Made by a program: the position numbers and the translations under genes. This document shows positions 24,792-38,822 of a DNA stretch of 64,000 bases, piece by piece; within the stretch, counting starts at the first letter, position 1, and each line of letters opens with the position of its first letter. Source of the stretch: Ulota crispa. Lineage: Eukaryota > Streptophyta > Bryopsida > Orthotrichales > Orthotrichaceae. Location of the stretch: NCBI GenBank assembly GCA_963920765.1, contig OY987248.1, positions 10,140,539 to 10,204,538 on the forward strand, in the 5' to 3' direction. Under the pieces are notes generated by a model that saw only the letters and a program-made list of their open reading frames with translations, searched no databases and was not told the DNA's origin.

Positions 24792-27700
24792 TCAATCCTC
24801 CTTTGCAATTGCTTCCTCTTCTAATGCAACAGCTGCTACTCTCACAACGGTAGCACCCACAAGGGTTGGCCTCCTCCTTGGCTCCGTTTCCAATGGGATG
24901 GGTATCAAACCTTTGAAATCAACGTCGTTACCAACATCGATGATGGCAAGAGGTGGCTGCAATGGATGTGGTGTTGTACATAGGCCTCAAACATCCGTCC
25001 TACAAATAACCTTCCATTCGTTTCTTCGTGGATCATCTGAAAGGAATATTTGCTGGCAATGCAATAGGAAAGCAAATGAGTCAGCATTCATTAAGTTGTC
25101 CATGCAGTTGAAATTGGCAACACTAAATCCACACCTGTCGCGCTCAACGATAGGGGCACGTGCACCATGCATGCTCTTCATCCAACTGCACAATAGTACT
25201 GTGACGCAATGATTGCGGTAATCCAACTCTAGAATTTCTTCAATATACTTCATGTACTCCGCAGTTCTCTCGATGGGCCTCCCCTCAGAACTTCCCATCG
25301 CAACTGTTTGGTGAAGGCTGCTATGACACATGAATCACGTGTAACAAAACCCTCCTCTGTAGTTCAAACACGGAAATGCCTTCCAAATGAATGCATTTGC
25401 CGGTGCATAGTTGCGTACCTCTCTGGTGGGTATGCATACTGAACGATGTCTTTCTCCAACTATTCCCCAGTTTGTTGCGCAGTGCTCACCCTATGCCTTA
25501 ATCAATCTGCAAATGGTGGTACCTCATCGAGCTCACGTAGAAACTTGCGCTGTGCATACGGACGGTTCTGATGAAATTGAATGCGATAGGACTCTCGCTC
25601 TCTCCATCTGTGCATCTTTGCAATTGTGTAATCCTTGTAACAAATTTCAGAACTCAATATTAAGTGTTTTGATACACTGGTCCAATTAAATATGTCCATT
25701 TCAACATCCACAAATGTCTAATTATCTTTCAATTAAAACGGGACTTTGATTTCATGGATGCTGTTGTTGATGTCGTTAAAACCTAACACTCAAATGCTGT
25801 TCATGAGGTTGTTTTAGTCAACGTCCAACTTCATAATTTCCAAAATCCTCTCCACAAAGAATGTCACTCTAATTTATGTTAAAGTGATCTACACACCTTT
25901 TACGCCGTGTGAGTGATTGGATGAAGGCATTCATAATTTGTATGACTTCTACAAAGACGCATTGAAAGACAATTCTTTGTTGCGAATGACATTGATTAAA
26001 CATAATCACAAACATGAATACTACAATGTTTAGAGCGGTTCAATGTTAGAAAGGATGTCAGTGCACTTACTCTCTCCATTGCTCTAGACATGCCGCATTG
26101 TCAATGACAAACGCGTGTGCATGGCCACGAACAGCATCCGACATCTTTCGCTTTGTAATCTCATTTGGCTTCAAGACTTCATTGTTCATGGTCAGATCTT
26201 CATCTGCATCCCATACACGTTGGATCGTTGCTGTGTGTTGTGCCATATATTCTATGCAAAAGTCTAGAGCATCTTCCATGCAATATCCTTCAGCGATGCT
26301 CCCTTGAGGACGAGCGTAAGTCTTGACATAGTCTTTTAATGTCTTCAAATACCTCTCAATAGGATACATCCACCTGTAGTGGACAGGGCCACACATATAC
26401 AATTGCTCCAGTAGATGGACAAGGAGGTGGGTCACAATGTTTAGAAAGGTCAGTGAAAACTCCTTTTCCAAAATGCAAGTTGCATTGATCACATTCTCCA
26501 TGAGCTCTTCTTTGCTATCCTTGTTTACCTCTTTCTCACACAACCTTTGAAACACTCGACAAATCTTGATGATGGCTGCATGTATCTCTTTGCCTAAGAG
26601 ATTATGGATTCCACAAGAAGCACCTGCATACCACAATTCCCCACAATGTATTTCTACATCAACTGGAATGCATTCCAAAACATCTTAAGGTACATTGCAA
26701 TGTTTTGTATTTCATTCTACTGTCAGTTGATACAAACAACATAATGTCCCATTTTAGCGGACACGTCAATTTCATCGTTCTACTGAACACCAACAAATTT
26801 TCCACTATGTTTGGTTAATTGACTAAATGTCTTTTTAGACATGTAGAAAGAATGGACAGTTGTCAATGAAAATGTACTGACTTACATGGAAGACAACACA
26901 CCAACACAACACACTAGATTACCTGTTGCATGAGGATGTGGTAGTCATGGGTCTTCATGTACTGCAATTTCCCATCCTTCGAACACTTTTGAATACACCC
27001 CACGTAGTTCAAAGGAGTGCAAATATCTGACACTATTTGCACAAACTCTTTACGCTCATCAGGCTTTAGAATGCAGGGAGGATGTGGCATAAAATAGTTC
27101 ATCCCACGACGTTGTCTTGGGCGCTCTCCATGTTGGAACCACAACTCCTCTTGAATTTGTAAATCCTCCACATCCTGACGACTCCCTAGGTTGTTGTTCA
27201 AACCAAATAGTGTCTTCAAAATGTTCTCGCAAAGATTCTTCTTGCAATGCATGACGTCTAGAATGTGACGGATCATCAAATGCTGTCCATGACAAAGTTA
27301 TGATCCATCAGACATTACACAATAGGCTGTTACTGTCCCTTCTAATTTAAAGATGATTCTTGCAATGTTCTCCAACTCATTGCAATGTTTTATGTGATTT
27401 GCACTACGAACATGACTTTTAATACTGCTGTTTAATTAGATATCCTCCCCAACTTGGTAGTGCATTGAACGACATAAAAAACTAACAACTATTCATGACG
27501 GTGATGTTTGTATAGACATACAATTTAACATTATAGCGCATCTGACATAACAACTTTGTAACGCTTGCAATTATGATAAAAAACATAACAACGTCAACTT
27601 CTGTGCTTAATTGCATTTCTAACAACATCATACTTAGCAACCACATATTTCAGTAGTTGTCTTTTGCATTGTAACTATAATCTTATGCATGAATTGAAGT

Positions 27701-29505
27701 TGTAGAATCCATTTACCTGCCAATCCGGAAGTTCAAAAAGGGTGCTCAATCGTTTTACACCAGTGGAATTGACGGGATCATCTCTTGCATCCTCGTGACC
27801 ACCCGTATCTAAGTAGTTTTGTTGCAACATTGCATGACTGAGGACGTCTAGTCTCGACATCACTCTTGGCCTTCCCCGTTTCTCATCGTGTCCGTTGAAT
27901 CTAAGATTATGTCGACATGGGTGTTGTTTATGTAAATATCTCTACATTCCACTGTACACAATCTTGCTGCCTTTCACAGTCTTGTCCGGCAACAAGTTGC
28001 TGATTTTGGCCATCCAAGAATTGGTGTCAGGCCCGCAACTTGGACATCCTTGATAACCTTTGCAGCAGACGCCAGATATCAATCCATACGCTGGAAAATC
28101 AGAGATTGTCCACATCAGCATCGCCCACAGGTTGAAACATTGAGATCCTTCTAGCTGAGAGTAATCTAATGCTGGGATACCTCTCCACAAGGTGTGCAAC
28201 TCCTGCAACAATGGACATATGAAGACGTTGATGTTTTTTGCGGTTGGAGATTGCTTGCTTGAAATCAAAATGCTGAGAGAGATGAAGAACTTCTTTGTCA
28301 TGAACCATGGCTCCAAGTTGTAGATCAAAATCAACACTAGCCACGTTGGTCAGTTTGTGTTGCTAAGCTTGAATGGGTTGATGCCATCCAATGCCAACGC
28401 CAGACGCGTGTTTTTGTTTTTGATGCCAAAATCGCTAAAGGCAACGTCCGTATTGATGTGCTTCCAAGCAGGGCTGTTCACAATTAAACACATAATGACA
28501 TCCAAATTGACGTGTTTGGTATAACCGGTGAGTATGTCAGCAATTGCCAGTGATCTCCACATCCATTTCAATTAGGGTATATGCGGAAAGTGGCAAACAA
28601 CCTTCACTAGTATTGTATCTGTGCCCTCCATCCAACGCGATTTCAAACATACTAGAACATTTTTCCAGCGTGGAATGCATGTCAGTATAGAGTACGCACT
28701 CGTCTGAACAAACATGGATGTTATTATACTCCAGACCCAATCTGCAAATGGTCTTCTTTGCCTCATAATGGCTCTTTGCTAACTTGTTTCTTGGTGGTAA
28801 CAAATCTATTGCCAAGTAATTCAGCAACTTGTTTGCAAACTTGTTGTTAATACCAAAGACCAAGCACATGTTAATCAGACCAATAGTGGCGGACACCACA
28901 CTTGTCTTTGAACCTGTATATAATGGTGTCAAAGCAAGTTCATGCAATTCTTGCAACCCATCCACTGTTTCATCATTCTGGTTGTCATACTTTGCCGTGT
29001 TGACATCAGCCACGACATCTTCACGTAGTTCATCAACACAGTTAAAAGCTTCCATGACCTGTCTCTGGACATCATGAAACTCGTCCAGAACAACGTCCTC
29101 TTTAGCGTTTGGGACATCTCTATGAACATTCGTGTTGTTGACATTGTCATTGCTAGGGATGTCACAAGTGTCAACAATGATGTCACAAATGTCAACAATG
29201 ATGTCATCGTCGTATGCTACATCCTCAACCCATATACTTTAGACTAGGAATCCTTGGAAGGGATCTCCACCTATGATGGAGCGGGTCAAGAACGGATCTC
29301 TACCCACCAACGCATGGTGGGTTCTAATGGTATCAATGCGTCTTGTACGTCCTCCATGACAATCCCTGCATGGACAAGGGTAGGCTCTGTAATTCTTCTT
29401 TGTTGCTACACGCAACTCTGTTTGTAATATAAGATTTCCTACTGGAATGTGCAGTAACGTGTGTCTGTCACTGGCAATGTGGACTCTTGCATTGCGGTTG
29501 GACAT
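24792..29505 (-). pseudogene. TNP2-type CACTA transposase (decayed)
   Basis: Starts at ATG 29505. Domain order follows plant TNP2 proteins. Transposase-associated domain: YPCPCRDCHGGR (~29360). TNP2 core: SHYEAKKTICRLGLEYNNIHVC (split over ~28700-28780), SPAWKHINTDVAFSDFGIKN, LALALDGINPF (~28390), then MLMWTISDFPAYG, KGYQGCPSC and RPRVMSRLDVLSHAM. After an intron: ILDVMHCKKNLCENILKTL (~27240) and MKTHDYHILMQQ. DUF4218: VTHLLVHLLEQL, CGPVHYRWMYPIERYLKTLK, EGYCMEDALDFCIEYM (~26070-26680). DUF4216-like: ILELDYRNHCVTVLLCSW, VICRTDVRGL; stop near 24792. In-frame stops and frame changes (for example after GFLV near 29239 and near 28570) show it is broken, though an intron could explain one or two. 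It is divergent from the second gene, with ~1.2 kb between them. Confidence 0.88.
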
Positions 29506-31614
29506 GCTAGATTGCTAACAACCCAATCTATGGTGTAGGGTTTAGGGTGTTGTCCCATATGTTTGCATCTAAGATAGCAATATACAGCAGAATCTGTTCA
29601 GTGATATATAATACATAACGTGTTTAGTAACTCATGATTGTTGCGCAACCTTCTTAAGCAAGGTCCATGCACATTCAACATACTAAACTAGACACGGAGA
29701 TGATTGTGCAAATGCTCTAAGATTCCATGAAAATGTTCCTACATATGTTTTTTCTCACATTGGCTGTAAATACTTGTTATTAAAATAACCGTCCACACTG
29801 ACATCAACGTTCCTCTATAATAGTGCCAATGAAGTTTTTGTCAAAGCTCAGGTTTATAGAATCATGGAACAAATATAAAATCTAAGAACCAAATGCTTAT
29901 GAAATAAATAAATTGGTTCTCATTCCACCTAAATTTAAAATTCCAATGCACTTTTTTTGTATGCATTATCATTGTAACGGATTAGGCAACATGCTGACAC
30001 CTACGTAGATGTCATTAACAACGTACATAGAGGCCATTATTAATATTTGAATTCTCCATGACAAAATTATGACCTAAGTATTCCATGTGTACGCTCTGTG
30101 TATAAGGTGCATTGAAGTCATTCCTTCACTACAATGGTTTCTTTGCCATTTACATTACACGTTTCAGACATTGCAAAGCATCTATAATTTATATTGATAT
30201 TGGCATATGCAACACCTCCTGCTGAAAATCCCCGTTTTTGGACTTGGACAAGATGTTCACAAGGTTCAGTCATTTACGGCTTCTTATTTTATTCACAAAT
30301 AGTTAAATTCTTATTAAATAATCTTCATTCCATTCTTACCACATCTACTATATCTGACGTCAACATTAACAATAGTATGTTTGATTGGACGTCTTGTATG
30401 ACGTCGTTCAAAATGTCTAAGCTCATGTGAATAGTGACTATGGATAAAATTTAAAGTTCACCAAATCCATGCGGTCTACTAAATAAACAGTTGCATCTTT
30501 ACGGCAATGCGTACCCCAGAGGCAGCAAGGTACCCAAGGTTGCGAGGAAGAGTTGTCTTGCACAACCCTTACTTTGCAAGAAACAATGAGGCTTTAAAAA
30601 CTGCAACATGTATTACAAGAGCTTGAATGCATTACATTACGACAATTCTAGGGTTTTTAGTGTAGAAGATTGTGTATCGCTAGATTTGGAGGTTACAGGC
30701 ACAGCACTTGTAGTGTTTATGAATTTTGTGTTCCGAATAAGTGCAATGGCTCCTCCTATGGCTCTAACCACGCAATCCACAAGATCCAAGACTAGGAGAG
30801 AGGAGAAAGGAATCTTAGAAGAGGAACAAACGAAAGCGGCGGTGGTTAATGACAACCGCCTTTGAGGAGCGGGAGCGGTGGAATGGGCCAGAGTAGGGAA
30901 GCAAACAATGGCAGCGGCTACAAAGAATGTTGTTGACAAGTCCTGCCAGGTACAAGCTGGTAGGATCCGCCAAAAATTTCGTAGTAGGTCATCTTTTTAT
31001 CATGCCGTTGTCTGCTGGAACGCTTTAATGAGTGTCCATGAGTGTCACCGTGGTGCGTTAGTTCTGTTGCTAGTTTTGGTTGAACTGGTTTTGTGCACGG
31101 TGTTCAAGTAGAGAATTGCCGATCTTTGATAAGTTTGGCTTCAGGTGAGCAAGTAAACTGCAGATCTAGTAGTTGTGAATACAAGCTTCACTAAAGTTTG
31201 TAGTAGTTGCAGTGGTGCTTTGGGATGATTGTGCGCTGAAGCTCTTGTTGGCAGGAATTATCATTCCAACCTTGGCGCACAAAGCGACGCAGGATGGGAA
31301 AGACACTGAATAGCAAAAAGCAGGCTAGGTCCAACACTATAGAGATCAAATCCAATGACAATGGTAGTTTTCAAGAAGAGCTTGGACGTCGGCAGAGCAA
31401 GGAACTGAGGTAAAAGGCAAAACACAACCATCAAGGAGCCTCAACGTCTAGAGGGAAGGCAAAGTTACATGCAAAGCAAATTGCGCGGAAGGGACAAGTG
31501 GTCCGCACCAGCAAGAAGACAAACAACCGGCGCGTTCAAGAAGAGGAGCCGCAAGAAGAGAGGTAAGAATCAACATCTACAAGTTCATGTGTTGTTTGTT
31601 TGATTGAAAACTGG

Positions 31615-32442
31615 TTGTATTTAGCACTTGGGAGATGGGTGTTTTTTTCATTTTTGTGGACTAAATTGACTTGGGTAACCTCTGGTTAGTATTCGTGACA
31701 TATTACAAAGGCCAACTTTTCATAAATTGTTTCTTTGATTGAAAATTGGTTGTATGCAGGACCTGGGGGATGGGTGTTTTTTTCATTTTTGTGGACTTAA
31801 TTGGCTCGGGTAACATTTGATTAGTATTTATGACTTATTAGGAGGCCAAAATTTCATGTCATGCTTGTTTGATTGATTTGAAATGCCCTGGTTGTATTCT
31901 GGACTCTGCGAGTGGGTGTTTTGTTTAATTTAGTGGACATAATTGACTAGGTAATCTCTGACTAGTATTTGTGACTTATTAGGAAGGCCAAATGTTCACG
32001 TGTTGTTTGTTTGATTCAAAACTAGTTATATTCGGCACTTGGGGGATGGGCGTTTTTTCATTTTTGTGGACTTAATTGACTCAGGTAACCTCTGGTTACT
32101 ATTAGTGACTTACTAGGAGACCAAATTTTCATAAATTGTTTGTTTGATTGATTTGAAATGCCGTGGTTGTATGTGGGACTTGGGGGATGGGTGTTTTTTA
32201 GGATTTGGGGACTCGATTGACTAGGCAATCTCATTAGTATTTGTGACTTATTAGGAAGGCCACATGTTCATGTGTTTTTGTTTGATTGAAAACTGGTTGT
32301 ATTTGGGGCTTGGGGGATGGGTGTTTTTTTAATTTTTGTGGACTTAATTGAGTAGGTAATCTCTGATTAGTATTTGTGACTTACTAGAAAGGTCAAATTT
32401 TTATAAATTGTTTGTTTGATTGATTTGAAATGCCCTGGATGT
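31615..32442. repeat. ~138-bp minisatellite, left block
   Basis: About six units. Each reads roughly GACTTGGGGGATGGGTG, a T-run, GTGGACTTAATTGACTAGG, TAATCTCTGATTAGTATTTG, TGACTTATTAGGAGGCC, then TTGTTTGATTGATTTGAAA and a return to the start. Unit starts near 31625, 31761, 31900, 32034, 32170 and 32307. The block is cut at 32443 by the LINE and resumes at 39136. Confidence 0.85.
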
Positions 32443-32767
32443 ATGCGAGACTTGGGAATTAATGCCTTGTAGGCTGTTGGAGTCATGGCCTAGAACCCAC
32501 TATAAAGCGGTTTCATTAGTATCAAAAATGCAAAATTTTTTGAGGGAGGATGTAATGGTATACTTCTTCCCTCGCAATACAAAAGCGGGGCAACCACTTC
32601 CATGAGAAAGCCATTTCTAGGGCTGCGAGCTTCTCTTTGTTCTTGACTATTTTGTGTATTATCCTCCATGTGGCAAGCCCTGAATGCAACATGTTAACCC
32701 ATGTGATGCTTAGGACTTGTTCCCCACTATGGGGCTCCTCCCTGAATCTTTTGCCACATCCCGTGCT

Positions 32768-35700
32768 CTAGATTTGCCATAAGATACATGACCTAAGCAG
32801 ATCCATTGGCTGGTCCTTATATTTATATTTACCTACATCACTCTTGAAATCTACCTTGAAATATCCTTGTGTTGTTGCTTCATATGAGTTGATTTCCCTT
32901 GCTCGGCACCTTCTGGCAACTTGATTGACCCTACGCCAAATTTCCAAAGCAGATGGGCACTCCCATAATAGATGTTTTGTACTTTCCAACAGGTGGGGGC
33001 AAAGGACGCACCCCGCATTTGCATTCTCTACCCATCACATCTTATCCCTTGTGGTCAGCTCCTTGTTCAATACTAACCACGCAAATGTTGCCTCCTTTTT
33101 GGGCCGCGCTCCGTGCCACAGAAAACCGTATATTTTTTGAATTCCTTCTATCGTGAAGCCATGTCGTGGGAGTTTGTATGTTCCACTTGAGGTCTCTCCT
33201 ATGTCTTTTAACCTGCTTTGATAGCCTCTTTTCACCTTGTACTGAAAGAATGGAACTCTATCTAACTTTCCTAACTTTTTCCAAAACCATTCAGCAAGGT
33301 CCCATCTTAAGTTGTCTACCGTGTTTCCGAGGTAAGCCCATATCCGATTTTGGTCAAAAGGCTTTTTGGGGGGGTTACAACTTGTGAAGGACTTTTCATG
33401 TGCTTTCCAATATATCACCCTTGCCTGCCAAAGGGGTGATGTGGGAAAGGGTTGTTGGTATGGCCATTCTGCTAGTGCGTCCATGCCCTTGTATTTTCCA
33501 AACTTTGTCACCTATTTATCTTCTAGCTATGTGTCCTCTTCATAATAGAAGAATCCATCCTCTGCGTAGAAAGTCTAGTCTCTGTTCTTCCACTCCTATT
33601 CCCTTCTTCTTGGTTCCCACAAGATGTGATTAATTATCTTTAAGCGACCTTCTCTTCCTCTCCTCACTGCTGCTCCTCGGACCAAAAATTTGTTGGTTAT
33701 TTCTCTAAGAGTCAGCCTGTCCTCTCTTTCTCTTGACCACATATTAGAAACTTGTTCCATCCCGGCCTTTGCCCACAAGTGGAGTCCGATCTGCTCTCCT
33801 TGACCTAAAGGTACCATGTCTTCTTCTTCTATGAGAGGATTTTCAAAGAGAGGTTGTCTTAGTATCTGTTTCCTGTCTATTGGTTCTTCTCTACACAGGT
33901 TTTTCCTAATCTGTGTGAAAGCCTTGAAGCATGCTCCAATTAATGGAGAGAGCTTCTTCTCTTTCCTAACTCCCTTACCCCAGAAGAGCCAATTCGGAGA
34001 TTTGTGCCAGCGTGCATCCCCTAGAGGTGTGTTTGAATAGATCTTGTTCCTCATGATAACCTTCCATGGTTTCGATCCTGGTGCTAATTCTTGTACGACG
34101 AGTTTGGCCAGTAGTGCTTGCGTTTGTAGATGTGGATCTAGGAGTTTTATTCCTCCTTTTGGAAGTGGTAGGATTGCAAAGTTCCACTTGACCTTGGAAG
34201 CTGTTTTCCCTTTGTGGTGCTCGACTTAGACAAAAGCCCGCATCAGTGATCTTATCTGGTCCCCTGTTCTTTTATCCATGCCACAACACACGGCTGTGAA
34301 CCAACAAGTTGCTAGGAGTACTTGATTACACACCAGGATTCTCCCCGCCATGGACATCTTCTTCCCTGCCCATGTTTTTAATTTCTTGCATAGGGATGCC
34401 ATGAGAGGCTCAATGTTGACTCCATTGGCCAGGTGGAACCCTACAAGGGGTCTAAGGTACCTGACACCTTGTCTTGTAGGAGCCCATTTCAAACCTGCGT
34501 CTTCTCCCCATGAAAAGGGTTTTGGATGCTGCGAGGCCCATATTGCTTGTGATTTATCCCAATTAATCCTTGCTCCTAATGCTAGGCAAAATGTCTCCAA
34601 AATTAAACAAGCTTTGTTGAGGTTATCTCTGCTCCCTTTCAGGTATATTTCCATGTCATCTGCGTAAGAGGCGTCCAGCAGCCTGCTTCCATCTGGTAAA
34701 ATAAACCCTTGTAGCTAGTATCTTGGGTTATTTAGCATGAACCTTAGAGAGTTTAGAACTACTATGAATAAAAAAGGGGCCAATGGGCACCCTTGTCTGA
34801 CAGAGCGTGACAGCTTGAAGGGTTTGCTTGTCTCACCATTGACCAAAATTGCTGACGAGGCATTTTTGTAGAGAGCTCAGACATTCCTAATGAATTCCAT
34901 ATGGAAGCCTTGCTTTGCCAATACCTCCTCCAAGAAGCACCAGCTAACCCTGTCATTTGCCTTCTCAAAGTTTAAGAGAAGGAGTGTTAGGTCTTGGTGT
35001 GATTGCTCTGCATGGTAGATGGATTCTTGAGCTAGGAATATATTATCAATTATACTCCTGCCTTTCACAAATCCAGTCTGATTTGGCCGGATTATATCTG
35101 GGAGAATTGCCTATAACCTCCATGCTAGTACCTTTGCGACTAGTTTATAGAATGTGCCCAACAACGTAATGGGCTTGTAGTTGGATATCAATGACGCATC
35201 TCTCCCCTTGGGGAGCAATGTGATTATCCCTTTGCTAAGATGTGGGCCTAATTTGCTAGTTTCTAGAACCTCTGATTCTGTCAATTCCAAGTCATTCTCC
35301 ATCTCTTCTGAGCATTCATAGAAGAATTCTGTCGGGATCCCATCTTTGCTTGGAGCTTTCCCTTTGGCTAATGCTTTTAGGGTTTTTTTCAGTTTGAGGG
35401 TCGAGAAAGGTTGAATCATCTATTTGTTGTGTCTTCTAGAGACGACTTTGGGAATGCTTTTGAGCACTTTGACTCTCGATGCTTTGGTGAACTTCGTTTC
35501 TTCCTCTGCCGTGTACAGCTTTGCATAGTATTCTGTAACAGCTTGCATTTTCTTCCTTTGGGACTTCAGCATTGAGCCATTCACAAGTAGCTATGCTGTG
35601 TTGGCCCTACTCCGTAACTCTTCATGCATGTTGAAAAACTCCTTTGTGCATCTATCTCCCCTCTTGCTCCAGTTTGATGCAACTGCGTGAGAGCGTTCAT

Positions 35701-36822
35701 TGTGGATGTTTGACGTAAGTTCATGAAGTGCCAATTTTGCAGCGTCTCGGGAGGCTTCCACGTAAGGGTCCGTTGGATGCCCCGTCAGGTATATCTTTGC
35801 TTCCCCTATTCGTTTGGTTGTGTCCCTTTTCCTCTTATATTTTATGTCTGTGTGTTCTCTCCTAGCCTAATCCGCCTCTCTCATGACTCATGATTGGGCG
35901 CCCACGACCCATTCTATCTAGCTTTCACCCACTTGTGATTTCACCTCTCCTACCCATGCCTGCCGCAATCTGTCCTTTTCCTTTGTAAGCACCTCCATCC
36001 CAATCTTCTTCTTGCTAGTTAGGTTCTGCCTTGGTAGGAGTGCTAGCAAAATGGGTGCATGGTCTGATACCTAGGAGTGCGGGTGTGTTGTATAGGAGCC
36101 GCCTTGTTTGCATAAGGCTTGTGAGAAATAAATCTGGTCTAGTCTTGCGCACCTTCTGGCCGCTCTTTTTTGTCCATTATCCCAGGTGAAGCTCTTCCTG
36201 GACTCTGTGTATATCTTATCTTGTTGCACCGCATCTTCTAGGCCATATTGTAGTAACATTCTTTTCCATGTTGCCATCTCACTTGACTAGGGCTACAACT
36301 TGTTCGGCTATTCCTCATGCGGTCTGCCTAGTTTTCCACCATATTAAAATCTCCTGCTAGGATAAATGCGTCTGCTACAATCTCTGCTTCTAATAGCTTC
36401 TCCCATAGTTTTTGTCTTTTGCTGGATGAATTTGGTGCGTATACATTGATGAGGACTAGTGATTCATCCCCATTGATCGTGATTCTAACAAGCTGTGTCC
36501 GTCCTGGCACTTTTATTGCTTCCTCTGTGATTAGGCCAGCCATGCTGGGTACCGTGAAAATGGTTGTTCCTGCCCTCTAGCGGACGTTATCTCCTGTCAA
36601 CATGGCAAGGTTCCAAGCTTTGTGACCTCGGGCAAATGGAAAACTCCTGCTGCGATGCTTGTAGCGTTCCTCCGTCATCCATTGTTCTTATATCATGATG
36701 ATTTGAGGCGGGTTTTCCATTCTTTCAAACATTCTTCTTATATGTACTTGCTTTCTAGCCCCGGCTGTATTCACCCTGGCGCCTTTGATGTTCATTGAGC
36801 TTATACAAAGGCCAATTTCCAT
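32768..36822 (-). pseudogene. LINE ORF2: endonuclease-reverse transcriptase (decayed)
   Basis: Starts ATG 36822 (MEIGLCISSMNIKGAR). Endonuclease: CISSMNIKGAR, VLINVYAPNSSS, FILAGDFNMVEN, CARLDQIYFS. Reverse transcriptase: GKAPSKDGIPTEFF (~35370), ITLLPKG and SNYKPITLLGTFYKLVAK (~35150-35220), MKGRSIIDNIFLAQES (~35050), NFEKANDRVSW (motif A, Asp replaced by Glu before KA as in plant LINEs; Tyr changed to Asn), SRSVRQGCPLAPFLF (~34790), SYADDMEIY with YADD at 34655-34666. C-terminal zf-RVT region: KKEATFAWLVLNKELTTRD and HLLWECPSALEIW (~32960). In-frame stops (for example after FNMVEN near 36328) and frame breaks run throughout. Length ~4.05 kb is normal for ORF2. Confidence 0.9.
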
Positions 36823-36873
36823 CAGCAAGATTTTAATTTTGTATCCTTTACGGGGGCTTCCTCCTATGGAATG

Positions 36874-38822
36874 TTAGATAATGCTATTGCCAAAGTGGCT
36901 CGGATCTCCATGGTTGATTTTTGTCTCTTGGGGGGTTGGGATGGTGATGCATTCATTCCTGGCTGCCATCCCAAATCCAGCTCTAGCGTCTTTTCTAGGT
37001 TTACCCACACCCAAAGCAAGCTGTTTGCCTTCTTCTGCCCCTTCTACGTTGCAAGTTTCTTGAGTTTGGATGTATCCAGCCATGCCACTATTGCTTCCTT
37101 TGTGGCCATAGCTGTGTGTGCCGTTTTTGATTGTGGCTAGGACTGTGAGCTCTTGGGAGACTTCATCTCCATCCCATTTGGAAGCCCATCCTACCATGTC
37201 CCAATCCTCCACCTTTGGAGGTCTTTTAAATTTTTTGCTTAGGTGTTCTTTGATGCCAATCAGGACTCTTTCTTTCGTGTCCTCTATGCCCCAATCTTGT
37301 GGTAGTAAGGCTACCACTATTGGTTCAAGTAAGCATGGTGTTGTCCCCTTGTTGTCTAGTAGCAACGCTCGGCCTTTCTCTGTCTCTTTGTGTACTATCG
37401 GCCATATTGTTAGGAATCTGGGCTCTTCTACTGAGGATGGTTCATTTGTCGTGTTGAACAACTCCTTTTGTACTTTTGTGTCCAAGGATGACTAGAAACC
37501 CTTCTAAGGGTGGGTTGACTCTTTGCCTTCTCTCTTCTCTCCTTCCTAGAATTTTCCGACTATGGGTTAGCTGCCAAGTACTTGCCTGTCTCTATACCCG
37601 TATTGCTTTATACTAGCCTCTCAGACCTGGTTCATCTTTTTGATTGTGGTGTCACATTTCCGGTCTTGTTCAAGGGTTCTAAGGCCGGAAAATCTTCCTT
37701 CGAGGCCACTTCTTCATGGATGGTGTATGGATTCTCCTTTTCTATGGGTTTGCTCTATAGGTTCAATGGTGTTCGCCATGCTCCTTTGGCCAAGGTTATA
37801 TGTTCTAATGCTGGCTGGTTTTTTGCCTTCTTGTTTTTCCTCTATCCTACCACCATGAACTCGTCTAGCTTGTTAGGGTTGCTAACTATTTTCCTGTTAG
37901 GGTCCGGGGCAGGTTCATGTTGTAGTTGTCTTTCTAACGGACAGTTTTGCGTTGCATGGTTGTACCTCCTGCATCAGTTGCACTGCCTTGGCAGTCCGGA
38001 GTACAACACTCTTTGATCGTACCTCTCCCTCTTTGATGACCCCTTTGGCAATATCAAGACATGTAGCATCCCTGGTAGTTTTGAGAGATCTTTTCTTATA
38101 ACATTAACTATAGGTTCCGATGGTTGTTTATTGGCTGTGTGACATCCTTCAACTAACACCACTGTTCCAATCATTTCCCCCAAGCGTTGGAGCTGTGCTT
38201 CTTCTTGCCATGATAGGTCTAATCTTGGGAATTGTACTCGGATTATGGGCTTCTATTGAGGGAGTTAGTTGGGATTTTCCACTGAAAACCCATCTTTCCA
38301 TCTAAAAAAGCTGAGACCTTTGCCTCCCCATTCTAAGCGGGCCATTGCAGCGCACCAATTTGCTCCCTCTTTGTCTGGGAAATCAATTCTAAAGTTACCT
38401 TGAACAAGCATTTGTAAAGACGTGAATGATTCTGTGAGATGGGTTTGTAAGTATTGGAGAAGGTTAGAATAACTTGGTGAGGGTCCAGGGAGCCTTCCTA
38501 GCACTGTTCGCTTTGTCTTCATAAGTTGCTCTTCTTGCAATTCTTCTAGCTGCTCCATTGCCACTTCCACCACGGGTTTCCAGTTTGGATCTATAAATGG
38601 CTCCTTGTATCCTAGTTGCTCTCTATCTTCTATTCTGTCAATTGACCTTGCTGGAAATGTCTCCTTACTCCTTGCTACTACCGCTGCCAAAGAATTTGGT
38701 TGAGACTCTACTGCTCCTACTATCTCCTTTGTTGTCGATAGGGTGATACCTTCCTCTTGTGGCACAAGAGGCCACTTCTTCATCTTGGTTGTTTCATCAA
38801 TGTTGTGTAAGAGATCTTCCAT
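36874..38822 (-). pseudogene. LINE ORF1: nucleic-acid-binding protein (decayed)
   Basis: Starts ATG 38822 (MEDLLHNIDETTKMKKW). The region up to 38265 contains SYSNLLQYLQTHL, VQGNFRIDFPDKEGANWC and GKGLSFFRWKDGF, like the DUF4283-type N-terminal domain of plant LINE ORF1 proteins (from memory). A CX2CX4HX4C zinc knuckle follows near 37940-37985, but its Trp codon is now TGA. The C-terminal part carries the frame RPPKVEDWDMVGWASKWDGDE (split; ~37160-37230). Stops and frame breaks leave no full reading frame. Confidence 0.75.
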
